Positions 33,015 to 45,122 of a stretch of DNA of 64,000 nt are shown piece after piece. Where the stretch lies: NCBI GenBank assembly GCA_023512835.1, contig CM042084.1:48965609-49029608 (forward strand), in the 5' to 3' direction. A program made the position numbers and the translations under genes. How positions within the stretch are numbered: position 1 is the stretch's first letter; each line of letters starts with the position of its first letter. The stretch is from Taxillus chinensis (lineage: Eukaryota > Streptophyta > Magnoliopsida > Santalales > Loranthaceae). Under the pieces are notes generated by a model that worked only from the letters and a program-made list of their open reading frames with translations, had not been told where the DNA came from and made no database searches.

Positions 33015-36000
33015 GTGACATGGATCAAATCGATGGCCAAAAAAAATAGTGAAAATAATGACAATCCTTTGAAGAAACAACAAAAGAAGAGAAAGAGGGG
33101 AAAGACAAGTCTCACAATCGGTACAGGAAAAGGAAAGAAAGCAAAACATGAACTCAATTTTAACATCAAAGGACAACCAATAGGGCCATCACGAGTGTTG
33201 ACATCTACTGATGTTGGAAAGATATGTCGTACTCATGTCCCAATTAGCTGCAAAACTTGGAAACAAGTGCCACAAAGCGTGAAGGATAAAATTGTAGACG
33301 TGATAGAGGTTATTTGATTTTATATAATGTTTTACAAGATAATTTTTTGTCATACTTATGTATATGTTTATCAAAATATGATAACTTGTTTCATTCACAT
33401 ACGATGTGCAGGAGAATTATTGTTGCGATAAATTTGAAGGATGGCAAAAAAAGCTCCTCAAAAAAGTTGGTCTTCGATTCCGTGATTTCAAGCATAAGTT
33501 GTATACTCAATACATACTTCCCTATGTTAAATGTCCACAAAACATACGGAAAGAAGCACCTGAGGTTCGGTCTACCATCACCCAGAATTAGTGGACTGAT
33601 TTCGTCAAAGAAAGAACAAGTAAATCATGGAATGTAAGATGTTATTCCCCTAATTAATTGATTCATGTGTTATATTTATGTTAAATTTTATGACATTTTC
33701 ACATACTATGCATGTGTTATATGAATAAATAGTTATTTCTTATACATGTATGTACATATTATAATCCGATTAAATGAGTTATTAAATGAGAAATGGTTTT
33801 TTTCAGGACAAAGTAGTTGCTGAAGTTGAAAGTGGCACTTTGACTGTTGAAGGGAGTAATGATGTCTTGACTCAGGCATTAGGAACAGAAGAGCGTTGGG
33901 GCTGAGTGCGGGGTGTTGGTGCCTTGGTCAATCCAACCTAATACTTCGACACTTTCCCTTATCGGAAATGTCATTCATGTGAATCTGCACACACGAAGAT
34001 AGATGAATTAACAAAGTATGTGAAGACGATAGATGAACTAACGAAGTATGTGAAGACGATGGCTGCTGTCATTAGCCATCATGGGCTTGAAGTCCCACAA
34101 TTATCCCCATCATTCTCCCCTGGTGAGAGGAAGGGTTCCAATAGTACAAAGGGTAGCATTGTTAACTTAGCCATGGGGACACAGGTATATATGTACATTT
34201 GGATATATTTTTTTTCTAATTTTAATAATTCGTGCAAATATGGTGTTGTGTTAATATGTTGTGTATTATAGGATGAGACAAGTGGCTCACACGATATGGG
34301 AGCTGGGAAAAAGGCAATCAATTCCTCACCATTGTCTACAATGAATAAGGTCTTGTCATGTTTATTACTAGGATGAAGTAGTTTTACAATATGTTAAATA
34401 TGGTGTTGTGTATTGTTTCTACATTATATAGTTATGGTTGCACTTAATTGATAGTTTCTTAACGTGTTGTGTATTATAGGATGAGACAAGTGGCCCACAC
34501 GATACAGGAGGGAAAAAGGCAATCCATTCCTCACCATTGTCTACAATGAATAAGGTGTTGTCTTCTTTATTACTAGGGTGAAGTAGTTTTATAATATGTT
34601 AAATTACTTTTCATTGTGGGTACGTTATTAAATGATTTATATTTTTAATGCAGATAAATGAAGAAAATGATGTTCATGATGATGTTTATGATGCATGGCC
34701 ACCAGATGACATGGTAAACATATAAGTTTATCTTTTCTTACATTGTAAAACAAAAGCGATTTACTAATGAATATGTTGAAAATTTTATTAAATTGATAGC
34801 CAAATGCTCGACCTTGTCAATTAGCAAACCCTACAATTGAGAGAGTTGTAGCACGGGGATATGTCTATGAGCTAGGAGATGCCAACATCCTTCATGGCAT
34901 AGCACAGGACAAGGGAAATGTCCGTGTATCAGTCCTTGGTCTTATAAATGATGGGTATGGAGAGGAGCCTCTTCCTGTGTCAAATGTAGACGCCGACAAT
35001 CTTTCTGAAGCGGTTGGAGGATTTGTTTCATGGCCAAGAAAGCTAGTTATTTTGAAGGATCGTGTTATGTTAAAGGACCCCAAGGTTAGTTATCACAATT
35101 AACCTAATGTAATGTAAGCATACACTTTCATTACAATGATTAATAATAAGGCTATTTTTATGTTTAATGGATAGGTGAAGGCACCCTCAGAGGATGATAA
35201 TCTTAAAAAATTGATTTTGGACTTCACCCTACTTGTTGAGAAAGCTACAAGAGATGACACTGAAGCTCCTGTTATTGTAGCGGTTGATGGAAACGCTTTT
35301 CAAAGCAATGATCCTCTTTCAAAAACAGTGGATGAGATTCCACTTTTCAAAGAAGAGTTCTTGCATTTAATTAATTTAGAGGAAATTGGGTGCAGTCTTA
35401 TGAAAGTATATATGTGGTGAGTATAAGAATTTGTTAGTTGCATTAGTATAATACTCTTATGGGTAGTTAAACTATAATATGTTAGTAATACTCCATTTTA
35501 TATTTATATGTTGATGAAGTGTCCTATTCAATCGAATGAAAGATCTAGGAGTGGAAAGCTCAATTAGATTTACGGAACCAGCAGGAACACTTGGAAATCC
35601 TGCGATGAGTAATTCTGATATTTTGTATTACAATATGGATACATCGGCGACTTCAAAAGGGGATTGCATTTTTTTGTACCCATATAACATAGGGTAAGAT
35701 TTGCAATTTTGTGCTTCATGTTATGTCGTATGAATATTCTATTACGGATCTTTATGTAGCAATTATATTTATTGTGATGCAGCTATCATTGGGTGTTGGC
35801 TGTAGTTCATCCAAAGAAGCGGCATGTGTGGTATTTTCATCCACTAGCCAATGCTATTGACGCACACCTGTTGGCAACTTTAAAATTGTGTGTCTCATTC
35901 AAATGTCCTTTCTCTTCATTGTAAGATGATTTGTATTACTAATGATCTTTCATATATGCAGTGCATTTAAAAGTTTAGATTACAGTTTCAATTTTAAGTC

Positions 36001-36395
36001 AACAAAGAAGTTGCCTACATTCGAGACAGTAAAGGTAATAGTTATGATTTCTTTATTTATATCACTCAAAATTTGTAGTTGTATATATTTATAACTCCAA
36101 ATTCTTATAACTATAGTGCCCTACACAACCCGGGTCTATCGAATGCGGGTACTATGTGTTGCGGTACATGAAAGATATTGTAGAATCGCATGGAACACAC
36201 CTTACATCATTGGTGAGTCACACTATAAACTCATTAACTTATAGCTTTTGTAGATATCATTAATGGAAACTTGTATTGACTTGTATATATATTGAAAAAA
36301 AATACTTTTAGTTTCACAATACCAAACCATACAACACATCAATGATCAATGAAGTGCGAAGTGAACTTATTGCATTCATACGGGATCATATGTGA
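33015..36395 (+). pseudogene. CACTA-2 second gene: ORF2 with DUF8039-like and Ulp1-like protease domains
   Basis: Exons: 33015-33310 basic start (KKRKRGKTSLTIGTGKGKK, then VPQSVKDKIVDVIE); 33413-33645 (NYCCDKFEGWQKKLLKKVG, with a TAG after TITQN); 33807-34170 (a stop inside the conserved RVRGVG region, then a helical repeat); 34660-35090 DUF8039-like (GDANILHGIAQDKGNVRVSV, then AVGGFVSWPRKLVILKD); 35175-36395 Ulp1-like protease. In the protease, His is at 35787 (YHWVLAVV) and Cys at 36144 after Gln (TQPGSIECGYYVLRYM). The position 17 residues after His, where Asp is expected, is His (VWYFHPLA). Stops and the changed residue suggest inactivity. Confidence 0.82.
34255..34570 (+). repeat. Duplicated exon segment in CACTA-2 ORF2
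   Basis: Two copies, about 34262-34350 and 34474-34557, share GTATTATAGGATGAGACAAG and a CCTCACCATTGTCTACAATG block followed by AATAAGGT. Spacing is about 210 bases. The second copy has lost a few bases (GGAGGGAAAAAGG against GGGAGCTGGGAAAAAGG). Confidence 0.8.
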
Positions 36396-38724
36396 TTTGT
36401 GACATCATTCGGGTAGAGATGCATAAAAATTATAGGTATTAAAATTTCAACTGTAATCTTCTTCTTCACTTGTATTATTGGTTGTAGCAATTAAGCCTTG
36501 TTGTACATTGAGAACATTCTCATTCATGTTTTTTTGACATCACTTACCCCTACCCTACTTTCTATATATATTTTTCTTTCATCAGAACATGGAAGTGGAG
36601 AAGCAGAATAAATTTTCCCAACGTTGTGTTGCAGCTGTATTTTTTCAACGTGATCATATTTTCAGAGAGGTTGTGAATTATTTAGTTAACTATGTGTGTA
36701 GTTGTTGTGAGCTTTCTGTTTGTTTAATTAGTGGGACTATGCAGAGGTGAAATTTTGATGTAGAAGCATCCTCTTCCAAAAAAAAAAATTTGTAACATTC
36801 TTTAAGTGAATATGCTTTTCTTTTCACTATTATATACCTTGGTAAGCTTTTGGTTTGTAGCATTAAATGGCTAGAGGGCCTTTTGGGTTTATGGGCATGT
36901 TCCTCATAATAACATCTACCAATATATGTCAGGTGAAATTCTACACTTCACAATGAAAACTTTACTTTCACGATTGAAATGTATATAGTTGTTCTACCAA
37001 TAACATCTTCCTCTATTTTAGGTATGATAGAAAACCCTTCAAAAGGATATAGTTGTCGTCGATGCAGTCTATATTTGCTCAGGTAAAAAAATCCAGGTCA
37101 AACTTTGTTTTAGCTTCTTCTTATGTTGCAGTATCAACTAATGCCGAATTATCCAAGTGCAGTTTACAATTAGTTAGGAAAGTGAATTAATTATTATTGT
37201 CAGCAGTTGTTGAATTTAAACATGCTTTGTAATGTCTAAACATGATTTGTAATGTTCTTTTTATATATTTCCTTTTAGGGCAAAGCTTTATTTTCGATGG
37301 ATTTTCCCAAAAACAATATTTGGACAGGTCTCTGCTAATCATTTTTTAAAAAAACTAGATATTATATATAGCCAAGTTGGGGGTTTTTGTCATTCTATCT
37401 GCTGTTGTTAAGTTGTAGCCAACAATGTCATTCTCCTCTGATTCTACCAATTCTTATATGGAAAACATTGTGTCAGATATGTTGGTTTTTTACTGCTTCC
37501 TCTCAAGTATTATATTTTGAACTTGTTCAGTTGCATTAAGGCGTGTTTTGGGCTACTTTTTCATTGGCATTTCTGGTTAAATTTGTATTGCGGCTATGCT
37601 TTCGTGGTTGGGTACTGGGTTTCTATAAATAATGTGAATCTACCATTTGCCATTTAGTGTTGAATTGCATCTAAATTTGGCCTCTGTACCATATATAATC
37701 TAGGGACCTAATTATTTGGAAATTGACTAGGTTGAATAAACTCATTGGTAGTAGGTTGCATCTAAATTAGTTGAATTTCAAGGATTCCTTCATCGAATCG
37801 TTTTATTTAATCCGAGTGAGACACAAATTTGTGATCAATGGATTATATGTTCCACTGTTGCTAGTCTAAATGAGGTTCAATGGTGCAGATATATAAATCA
37901 AACAGTGAAAAAGTTATACATCTGAATCCTTGGCCTTAATCAAAAGACTTGAAAACGTTGAAATCAAAGGGTGGTGCATCCTGTCAAGTCTAAAGTATGT
38001 CCAGGACCAACCTAATCGCTTTTGCTCCATTGCGTGCAAGGTAACAATTACAAAACCCAAGTAAATGTGTTATCACTGTAATTCGAGGTTTTTTTTTTAA
38101 GTTCTTGATAGTTCTTTTATGTCGTCTGACATTTTAACTTACAGATCTAAGTGCTTCCAGTGTTGGCTGAAGACCATACCCATAGTGTCATCTCCTCCCC
38201 AATTCTAGAATGCAGTGACACGTCTTTGAAGAAAATAGATTCATCCCTCACGTCCATTGTGAGCAATGCATTGAAGCGAGCAAAACTACAGTGCAAGAGG
38301 AAAGGCATTCCCAGGAGAGCTCCTTTCTTCTAATTTTTGGTACCCAATTGAGCAATCTTCGATTTTTCACATTTTCTCCTGCCACTAGGTTTCATTACGA
38401 CAATAAGGGCAATGACATAGTAATATTTTTATGTTAAGGTTTCGTCAAAACTGAAAATCCCAACAAACCCCCATTCTGGGTTTTAACTGGGGAGTAAAGA
38501 GGCTTTCATTTTCTAGTTAAGCAAAATCACATTTTTTGTTCATGATATATGTTCAACTTTTGTGCTTTGCATCTCCTTTTAGATTTTATTTTGTTACCCC
38601 CTTTTAGTACGTGTATACTTCTTCCTTTGGACCCTTCTAGCATCTACTGAACTCTTCTACTTTCTGTGCATTCTCCACAGTTCCTTTGGACCCTTCTAGC
38701 ATCTACTGAAGCTTATATGGGTAG
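36396..38724 (+). other. CACTA-2 region between ORF2 and the captured hnRNP gene
   Basis: AT-rich, intron-like DNA. A 60-codon frame at 38151-38333 (HSVISSPILECSDTSLKKI, Lys-rich end, TAA) reads like a last exon after an acceptor near 38146; I do not recognise it. A 29-base block, TCCTTTGGACCCTTCTAGCA plus CTACTGAA, occurs twice (38624-38652 and 38681-38709). Nothing else is supported. Confidence 0.45.
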
Positions 38725-40250
38725 ATGCATACAATGCAAAGGGAAATGCCAGTTGGTTTTGATGAGAAGGTGGATCTGGATGGAGACAATGATCTTGAGG
38801 AGGTTGAGGAAGAAGTGGTTGACTATGGAGAGGTAAAAGAGATAGAAGAAATGAAAGAAGAAGAAGATGAAGTGGAAGAAGAGGATAAGCATGCTCACAA
38901 ATGTACCAGTGCTGATGAGCCAAATGTTGAAGATGTGGGAGAGAAGAAAAAGCACACTGATCTTCTTGCCCTTCCTCCTCTTGGTTCTGAAGTATATATT
39001 GGTGGCATACCTTGTGATGTTCTTGAGAAGGAAATAAGGGGATTCTGTGGGTCTGTGGGAGAAGTCACAGAGGTAATGTCTTGCTATTCTAAGAATTACT
39101 GGTTTATGAAGCTGTTCCCATAATTCATGCCTGCCTTTTAATTTCCCATATTTTAACAGGTTAGAGTAATCAAAGAGAATAACTCAAGTGGAAACAAATG
39201 TTTTGCTTTTGTGACTTTCAGAAATGTAGAATTGGCATGTAAAGTCATTAAAGAGTTGGATAACACTGAATTTCTGTCTCAAGGGAGAAAGGTAAAATGC
39301 TCTATTTCTCAGTCAAAACTTCAGTTATACATTGGCAATGTTCCCATAAAGTGGGAAAATGAAGATTTGAAGAACGTTATAACAAAGATTGGGCCTGGAG
39401 TTGTCTCCGTGAAATTAGTGAAGGTTCACATCAATTTTTTTGTATATTAGTTTTTGTTGGCGATGGAGTTCAATCAGAAGCAGTTTCAACCTTTATATAT
39501 ATCATTGAACTATGTTAAAATTTGCAGTTTGATATTTAATTGTTAATATGGATTTATTTACTGATTGTTGGCTTGGTTGCAGGACAAGAAAAACCAAAGC
39601 AATAATTGTACCTCCGCATTTAGTTGGGCTGACTCAAAAAATGAGAGTTCTTTTCATTCCCATGTAATAATTGTTTGTTTTGTATAATATTTTTTTTGAA
39701 CTGTTTTCTCTATCTAATTATAACTTCTTGTGGCATATCTTGCTCACATTACATATTGCGTTATACAGGTGAAGGCTATATATGTGAAGAACTTGCGAAT
39801 TAGTATAACAGAGGATCAAGTGGAAAAGTTATTTGCACCCCATGCGGAGATCACCAAGGTTGTTCTTCCTCCAACAAAGTCTGGACAGGAAAAGAACAGA
39901 TTTGGTTATGTACATTTTTTAGACAGGTCCAGTGCTATGAAAGCACTAAAGAATACCGAGAAATATGAAATCGATGGTGAGGTGACTATAATTCAGTTAA
40001 TTCACATGCAATGTTTCATTTTTCCTTGAAAACAATTCAACTGATGTCTTCTTTTTGATTGTCAGGTTCAGTGGTGTACTGTTGTCTAGGGAAACCACCG
40101 GCTAATTAGAGGTGATCAGTTGGAACCTCAGATTTACAGAAGCCAGGATTGCTGTGAAGATATCCAACACGTAATAGTTATGGTTTGCTTGGTGCTGGCG
40201 GTGCCTATGGCGTTTTAGGTGCAGGCTATAGAGCTCTAGGCTTCACACAG
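38725..40250 (+). pseudogene. Captured hnRNP Q/R-like (LIF2-type) RNA-binding protein gene, decayed
   Basis: Exon-like blocks with good splice signals: 38725-39072 (acidic start, then LPPLGSEVYIGGIPCDVLEK, the first half of RRM1), 39160-39423 (KCFAFVTFRNVELACKVI, then LQLYIGNVPIKWENEDL, the start of RRM2), 39583-39662 (short, with SAFSWADSKN), 39769-39976 (AIYVKNLRISITEDQVEKLF and NRFGYVHFLDRSSAMKAL, RRM3), and 40065-40250 (GLLGAGGAYGVLGAGYRA). The acidic head plus three RRMs match plant hnRNP Q/R-like proteins such as Arabidopsis LIF2. The back half of RRM2 is deleted and the last exon has stops (after KPPAN). It is carried within CACTA-2. Confidence 0.85.
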
Positions 40251-40423
40251 GTAAATTGTGTGCTTGCCGTATTAGTATTGTTTCTACATTTTTCTTGTAA
40301 TTTAGCTTTCATTTTTTCTCAAGCTAACACATGTAAAAATATATACCTTCTTCTGCATATAATTTGTCATGCCTAATCCACTAACTCCACCGTTTTCTCC
40401 CCTGCTCTCCCTTTGCCATGGCC

Positions 40424-40430
40424 TATAAAA
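40424..40430 (+). promoter_or_regulatory. TATA box upstream of the small secreted-peptide ORF
   Basis: TATAAAA lies 127 bases before the ATG at 40557, after a CT-rich stretch. A captured promoter is plausible but not shown. Confidence 0.4.
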
Positions 40431-40556
40431 GCTACCAAAAATGTCCCAGAAACAGAGAACGTGTTTTATAGATTTGCAAACACACGCTCTGCTTCTTCTT
40501 CTTCTTAAAAGCTCCCTTGCTTCTCTCAGAAACACACACATAGAGCAACCCATCAA

Positions 40557-40990
40557 ATGGAGACATTTTTCCACATTCTTTGCCTTATCCTGCTTCTCTC
40601 AATCGTTATCCCCTGTACCTCTGCAGGTAATTAATTTCATACCAATTCTATCACACGCAATTACGTCTCTCTCTTCCTTCGTGTCATTTGTTGTTTTTGG
40701 GATACCCCGATCTCTTAAACTGTTTTTGTTTTTGTTTTTTTTTGTTTTTATTGATTTGGCACACATTAATTTGCAGGTAGGGGTGGGATCTCAAATTTAC
40801 TAGCCATTGTAGTCTTCTGCAGTTTCTTGAATGTCTCTCTGATAGTGACCTGCATTTTTTTGCAGGCCTTGATTCATGGATGGGGACCAGCACCAGTTGG
40901 TATGATGATGATGCCATTGCATCCACTTTCAGTTCAATTCACTTTTGTAATTCTGCATACTATAAATGTGAACACAATTATATACTGTGA
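40557..40990 (+). CDS. Possible two-exon small secreted peptide (64 residues) in CACTA-2
   Basis: Exon 1 (40557-40626) encodes METFFHILCLILLLSIVIPC, then TSA: a textbook secretory signal peptide with a small-residue cleavage site, followed by a GTAATT donor. If spliced to the acceptor TTTTTTTGCAG at 40855-40865, exon 2 (40866-40990) stays in frame. It adds GLDSWMGTSTSWYDDDAI and a short tail with two cysteines, ending in TGA 40988-40990. Another acceptor at 40776 would end quickly at a stop. I know no family for it. It could be a captured 5' gene end read into unrelated DNA. Confidence 0.4.
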
Positions 40991-41105
40991 ATGTAAGTCT
41001 GCATAAATCATCGCCCTTTTAAAAGGGAAATTATGTATTTTTGCATGTGGAGGTCATGGGAAATGTAGTGCTCAAAAAATGGTCGTATTTTTTTTCAAAA
41101 CAATT

Positions 41106-41400
41106 AAAAGCACGACACTTTATGAAGTGTCATTGATTATTAAGAAATAGACGACGCTTTCAAAACATGTCGTCAAAATAGACGACGCTTCAAAAAGTGT
41201 CGTCAAAATAGACGATGCTTTCAAAACGTGTCATCAAAACAGACGACGCTTTCAAAAAGTGTCGTCGATTATTTTATTCAACAACGCTTCCTCTTGCGTC
41301 GTCATAGCCCATAAATATTCTAACGACAGGGCGATGGACGACGCATCATAAAGCGTCGTTAATTAGTTTAGACGATGCTTTAAAAGCGTCGTCTTTGGGC
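41106..41400. repeat. Right sub-terminal repeats of CACTA-2
   Basis: At least eight copies of GACGACGCTT or its complement, with variants (GACGATGCTT, GTGTCGTC), matching the left array. Probable binding sites for the element's DNA-binding protein. Confidence 0.8.
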
Positions 41401-41415
41401 TTTTTTGTAGTAGTG

Positions 41416-44400
41416 AACAAAGTAGAAAATCTGTAAAACCCGAGAAATCTGTATCCCTTGTTTATGCTCCGCATCATAGTGTCTATTCCATCTGTAGAGA
41501 AATAAGTCATTATCACTACAAATGTTGGAGCTTATCTGATGGCTGGCTTTGTAATCAAATTCATATTAATAAAGATCAGTTTATCAAAAAGGGTTCTTCA
41601 AGCAAATTAAAATCTAAATCTCAAAGGAGTGTCTCTCCCAAGAAAACCCTAGTTAAAGAAGCAGCTAACACTAACAAAATAAAGTCAACCTGGAAAGCTA
41701 AAGTTCCTAACAAAGTTAAATTCGGAACTATTGACACTACTGCTGTTTCTCTTAACCGCCCGAAACAAGTTTGGGCACCAAAAGTGTAAACTGTTGTCTT
41801 GCATGAGCATCTCTGGATTGTACTACCAAATCACTTGAAGTTAAAGATCAATCAAAGCAAGTGGATTCTCAATAGTGGATGCTCCAGACATATGATGGGT
41901 GATCAGTCTCTGCTCGTTGATGTTACTGAAAAACGAGGCCCATCCGTATCATATGGAGACAACAGCAAAGGTAAGACTGTGGGGTATGGCACTCTAACCA
42001 ACGGCTATGTATCAATCACTAAAGTTGCACTAGTTGAAGGTTTGAAGCATAATCTACTAAGTGTCAGTAATTTATGTGACAAAGGATTTACTATGTCCTT
42101 TATGTCCAACACCTGCACATTTAGAGAAAACTTATCTGGAGATATCAAGTTATCTGGATTAAGAGATGGGGAAATATACTCAGTGGCCTTAAGAAATAAT
42201 TCTTCTGACCCTGTATGCTTCCTCACTAAAGCATCAAATGAAGAAAGTTGGCTATGGCACAAGCGTTGCGCACATTTAAATTTTAAGACCTTGTCTAAAT
42301 TAGCATCGCTTGACTTAGTAAATGGTTTGCTCAAACATAAGTTCTCCAGAGACTCCATCTGTAGAGAATGCCAACTCGGCAAGCAGACTAAACACAGCTT
42401 TAAGAGCAAATCAGTTAATTCAATAACTGCTCTGCTGCAACTTCTTCACATGGACCTTTATGGTCCCATTTCTATTGCTTCTCTGGCAGGTGCAAGATAT
42501 ACCCTCATGGTTATCGATGATTTCACCAGGTATACATGGGTAATGTTCCTTAAATCAAAAGATCAAACCTTTGAACATCTTGTTGATCTCTTCAACTAGA
42601 TAAACAATTCACAAGGACTGAGCATTAAGTGCATCAGGAGTGATCATGGTACTGAGTTTGATTTTTCAGATATGAGATCCTATTGTTCTGAAAAGGGCAT
42701 TTAGCACGACTTCTCTACGCCCAGGACTCCACAACAAAATGGAGTTGCTGAGCGTAAGAATCGCACTTTAGTCGAAGCTGGTAGATGCATGTTACCAGAG
42801 GCAAAGCTTCCTCTCAGTCTATGAGCTGAAGCTATGTCTACTGCATGCTATGTTCAGAACAGAACTCTTATCAATAAGATTACCATGAAAACACCCTATG
42901 AGATGTGGAGAGGCAGGAAGCCATCAATCTCTCATTTCAAAACCTTTGGGTGTGCTTGCTATGTGTTAAACAACGGCAAAGAGGCCCGGAGTAAATTTGA
43001 GACTAAATCCGATGATGGGAAAATGTTTAACGGTTGAAGAATCTATCCATGCTAATTTTGATGAATCGAACCTTGACTGGTCAAGTGTAGGATCTTTAAA
43101 TCAAATTGTGCAGGATCACATGGACTTGATTGACTATTCTCAATTCAGACATGTACCTACTACAATACCTTATGAATCACTCAGTATCGGTGAGGCAAGA
43201 AATGCTACTGATGATGCTTCAGAAGACTCGGACTCAGGACCTCCACTTAACCCCGGAGAACTTGTTACGGAAATCCATAACTCCAGAGAGCCTACTAGTC
43301 CGCCCGGGCCTATTCATACTGAAAGCAATAGTGCCAAAGCACTTCCAAGTACTTCTGGAATTGCTCATCATACGGATGTAACAGGTCCGGAAGAAGCTCA
43401 ACTAGCTGATGTATAAGATCCACCCGATCTGGCAGAGCTTCAAATCATCCATACTCACCACCACTTGCGCAAAACTATAGGTGGACTCGGAACCACCCAT
43501 CAGAACAAGTGATTGGTGATCCTACTGTTGGAGTAAGGATGAGGGCAGCCACTTCCAATCTATGCCTCTACTCATGTTTCTTATCACAGATAGAGCCAAA
43601 GGTCGTGGATGAAGCCCTCCAAGACTCAAACTGGATAGACGCTATGCAAGAAGAGCTTAATCAGTTTAAGAGGAACGAAGTGTGGACCTTAGTACCAAGG
43701 CCAAGGTCGCAACAAGTCATTGGAGTAAAATGGGTGTTCCGAAACAAATTAGATATTGATGGAATAATAATCCGGAACAAAGCCAGACTGGTAGGCAAAG
43801 GATACCATCAAGAAGAAGGCATTGACTATGACGAGACCTTTGCTCCTATAGCTTGACTTGAAGTGATCCGCATGTTCCTGGCGTATGCTTCATATGAAAA
43901 CTTCAAAGTTTATCAAATGGATGTCAAAAGTGCATTTCTGAATGGAGATCTTCAAGAGTAGGTTTATGTAGAACAACCTTCGGGCTTCGTTGAACACAAG
44001 GCTGAACATATGGTTTATAAGCTACAAAAAGCTTTGTACGGACTAAAGCAAGCTCCAAGGGCCTGGTATGACACACTGTCAGAATTCTTTCTCGAACACA
44101 ATTTTAGAAAAGGAAAGATAGACACTACTCTATTTCTATGGAAAGAGAAAAATCACTCTCTGATTGTACAAATCTATGTGGATGATATCATTTTTGGATC
44201 ATCAAATCTGAAGCTTTGTGAAGAATTTGCGAAGTTGATGACTGGCAAATTTGAAATGAGCATGATGGGAGAATTAACGTACTTTCTTAGGATAGAAGTT
44301 AAACAAATGAAGGATGAAATCTTCATCAACCAAGCAAAGTACACACGGGACTTAATCAAGAAGTTTGGAATGCAAAACTCTACTCCCATGAAAACTCCCA

Positions 44401-45122
44401 TGCCAGTTAGTGCCAAACTTGACCCTGATCTTAACGGCGAATCAGTAAATGTGACTGAATACAGAGGGATGATTGGTTCATTGTTGTAACTCACAGCAAG
44501 TCGCCCGGACATAATGTTTGCAACTTGCATTTACGCAAGATATCAGGCGAATCCAAAAGAGTCACATATGCTATATGTGAAACGGATATTGCAGTATTTA
44601 AAAGGGACAGTGAATTTGGGACTTTGGTACCCAAAGGAGTCCAACTTCTCCTTATCTGGATTTTCTGATGCTGATTTTGCCGGGTGTCGCATCGACAGGA
44701 AGAGCACTAGTGGTACTTGTCAGTTTCTTGGAAGCAGATTGATTTCATGGTTCAGTAAGAAGCAGAATTCCGTATGAACTTCTACTGCTGAAGCAGAATA
44801 TATAGCTGCTGGGAGTTGCTGCGCACAGCTGCTCTGGATGCAAAGTCAACTTATTGACTACGGGTTTAACATGACATCTGTTCCACTGTACTGCGACAAT
44901 ACCAGTGCAATTGCTATCAGCAACAATCCAGTTATGCACCCAAAGACTAAGCACATTGAAGTCAGGTATCACTTCATCCGAGATCATGTTCTCAAATAGC
45001 ATATATCTCTTGAACATGTTGCTACGGATGATCAACTTGCAGATATATTCACCAAGCTCCTACCAGATGCAAGATTTTCTGAACTACTCCTCAAATTAGG
45101 TATGCTTGACTTGTCTGCATAG
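41416..45122 (+). pseudogene. Copia I zinc knuckle, protease, integrase, reverse transcriptase and RNase H
   Basis: A second knuckle near 41490-41530 (CREISHYHYKC) has lost its first Cys. The protease motif near 41869 is NSGCSRHM, with Asn in place of the catalytic Asp. GAG-pre-integrase and integrase follow: LWHKRCAHLNF, CRECQLGKQ, Asp in HMDLYGPI, Asp in RSDHGTEF and Glu in NGVAERKNRTLVEAG. Reverse transcriptase (43590-44490) has KWVFRNKLD, YQMDVKSAFLNGDL and the catalytic YVDDIIFGSS. RNase H (44500-45119) has DADFAGCRIDRKSTSGT and TAEAEYIAAGSCCAQ. At least eight in-frame stops or frame breaks are visible, for example near 42598, 42702, 42823, 43855, 43960, 44488, 44776 and 44997. Confidence 0.93.

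Larger units (their letters stand above)
24663..41415 (+). mobile_element. CACTA-2: large CACTA (En/Spm) transposon with transposase genes and captured genes
   Basis: The left end is CACTACTACAAAAAAG, and the right end is its reverse complement (CTTTTTTGTAGTAGTG). The 3-base TSD AAC is at 24660-24662 and 41416-41418. It is 16.75 kb long, of which 2999 bases are a solo LTR plus its duplication. It carries a TNP2-type transposase gene, a second gene with a Ulp1-like end, a decayed hnRNP Q/R-like gene and a small possible secreted-peptide gene. Both element genes contain stops, so this copy is probably no longer autonomous. Confidence 0.94.

Noticed and set aside
42005..42409. Minus-strand ORF of 134 codons
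   Set aside because: Antisense to the Copia I integrase region.
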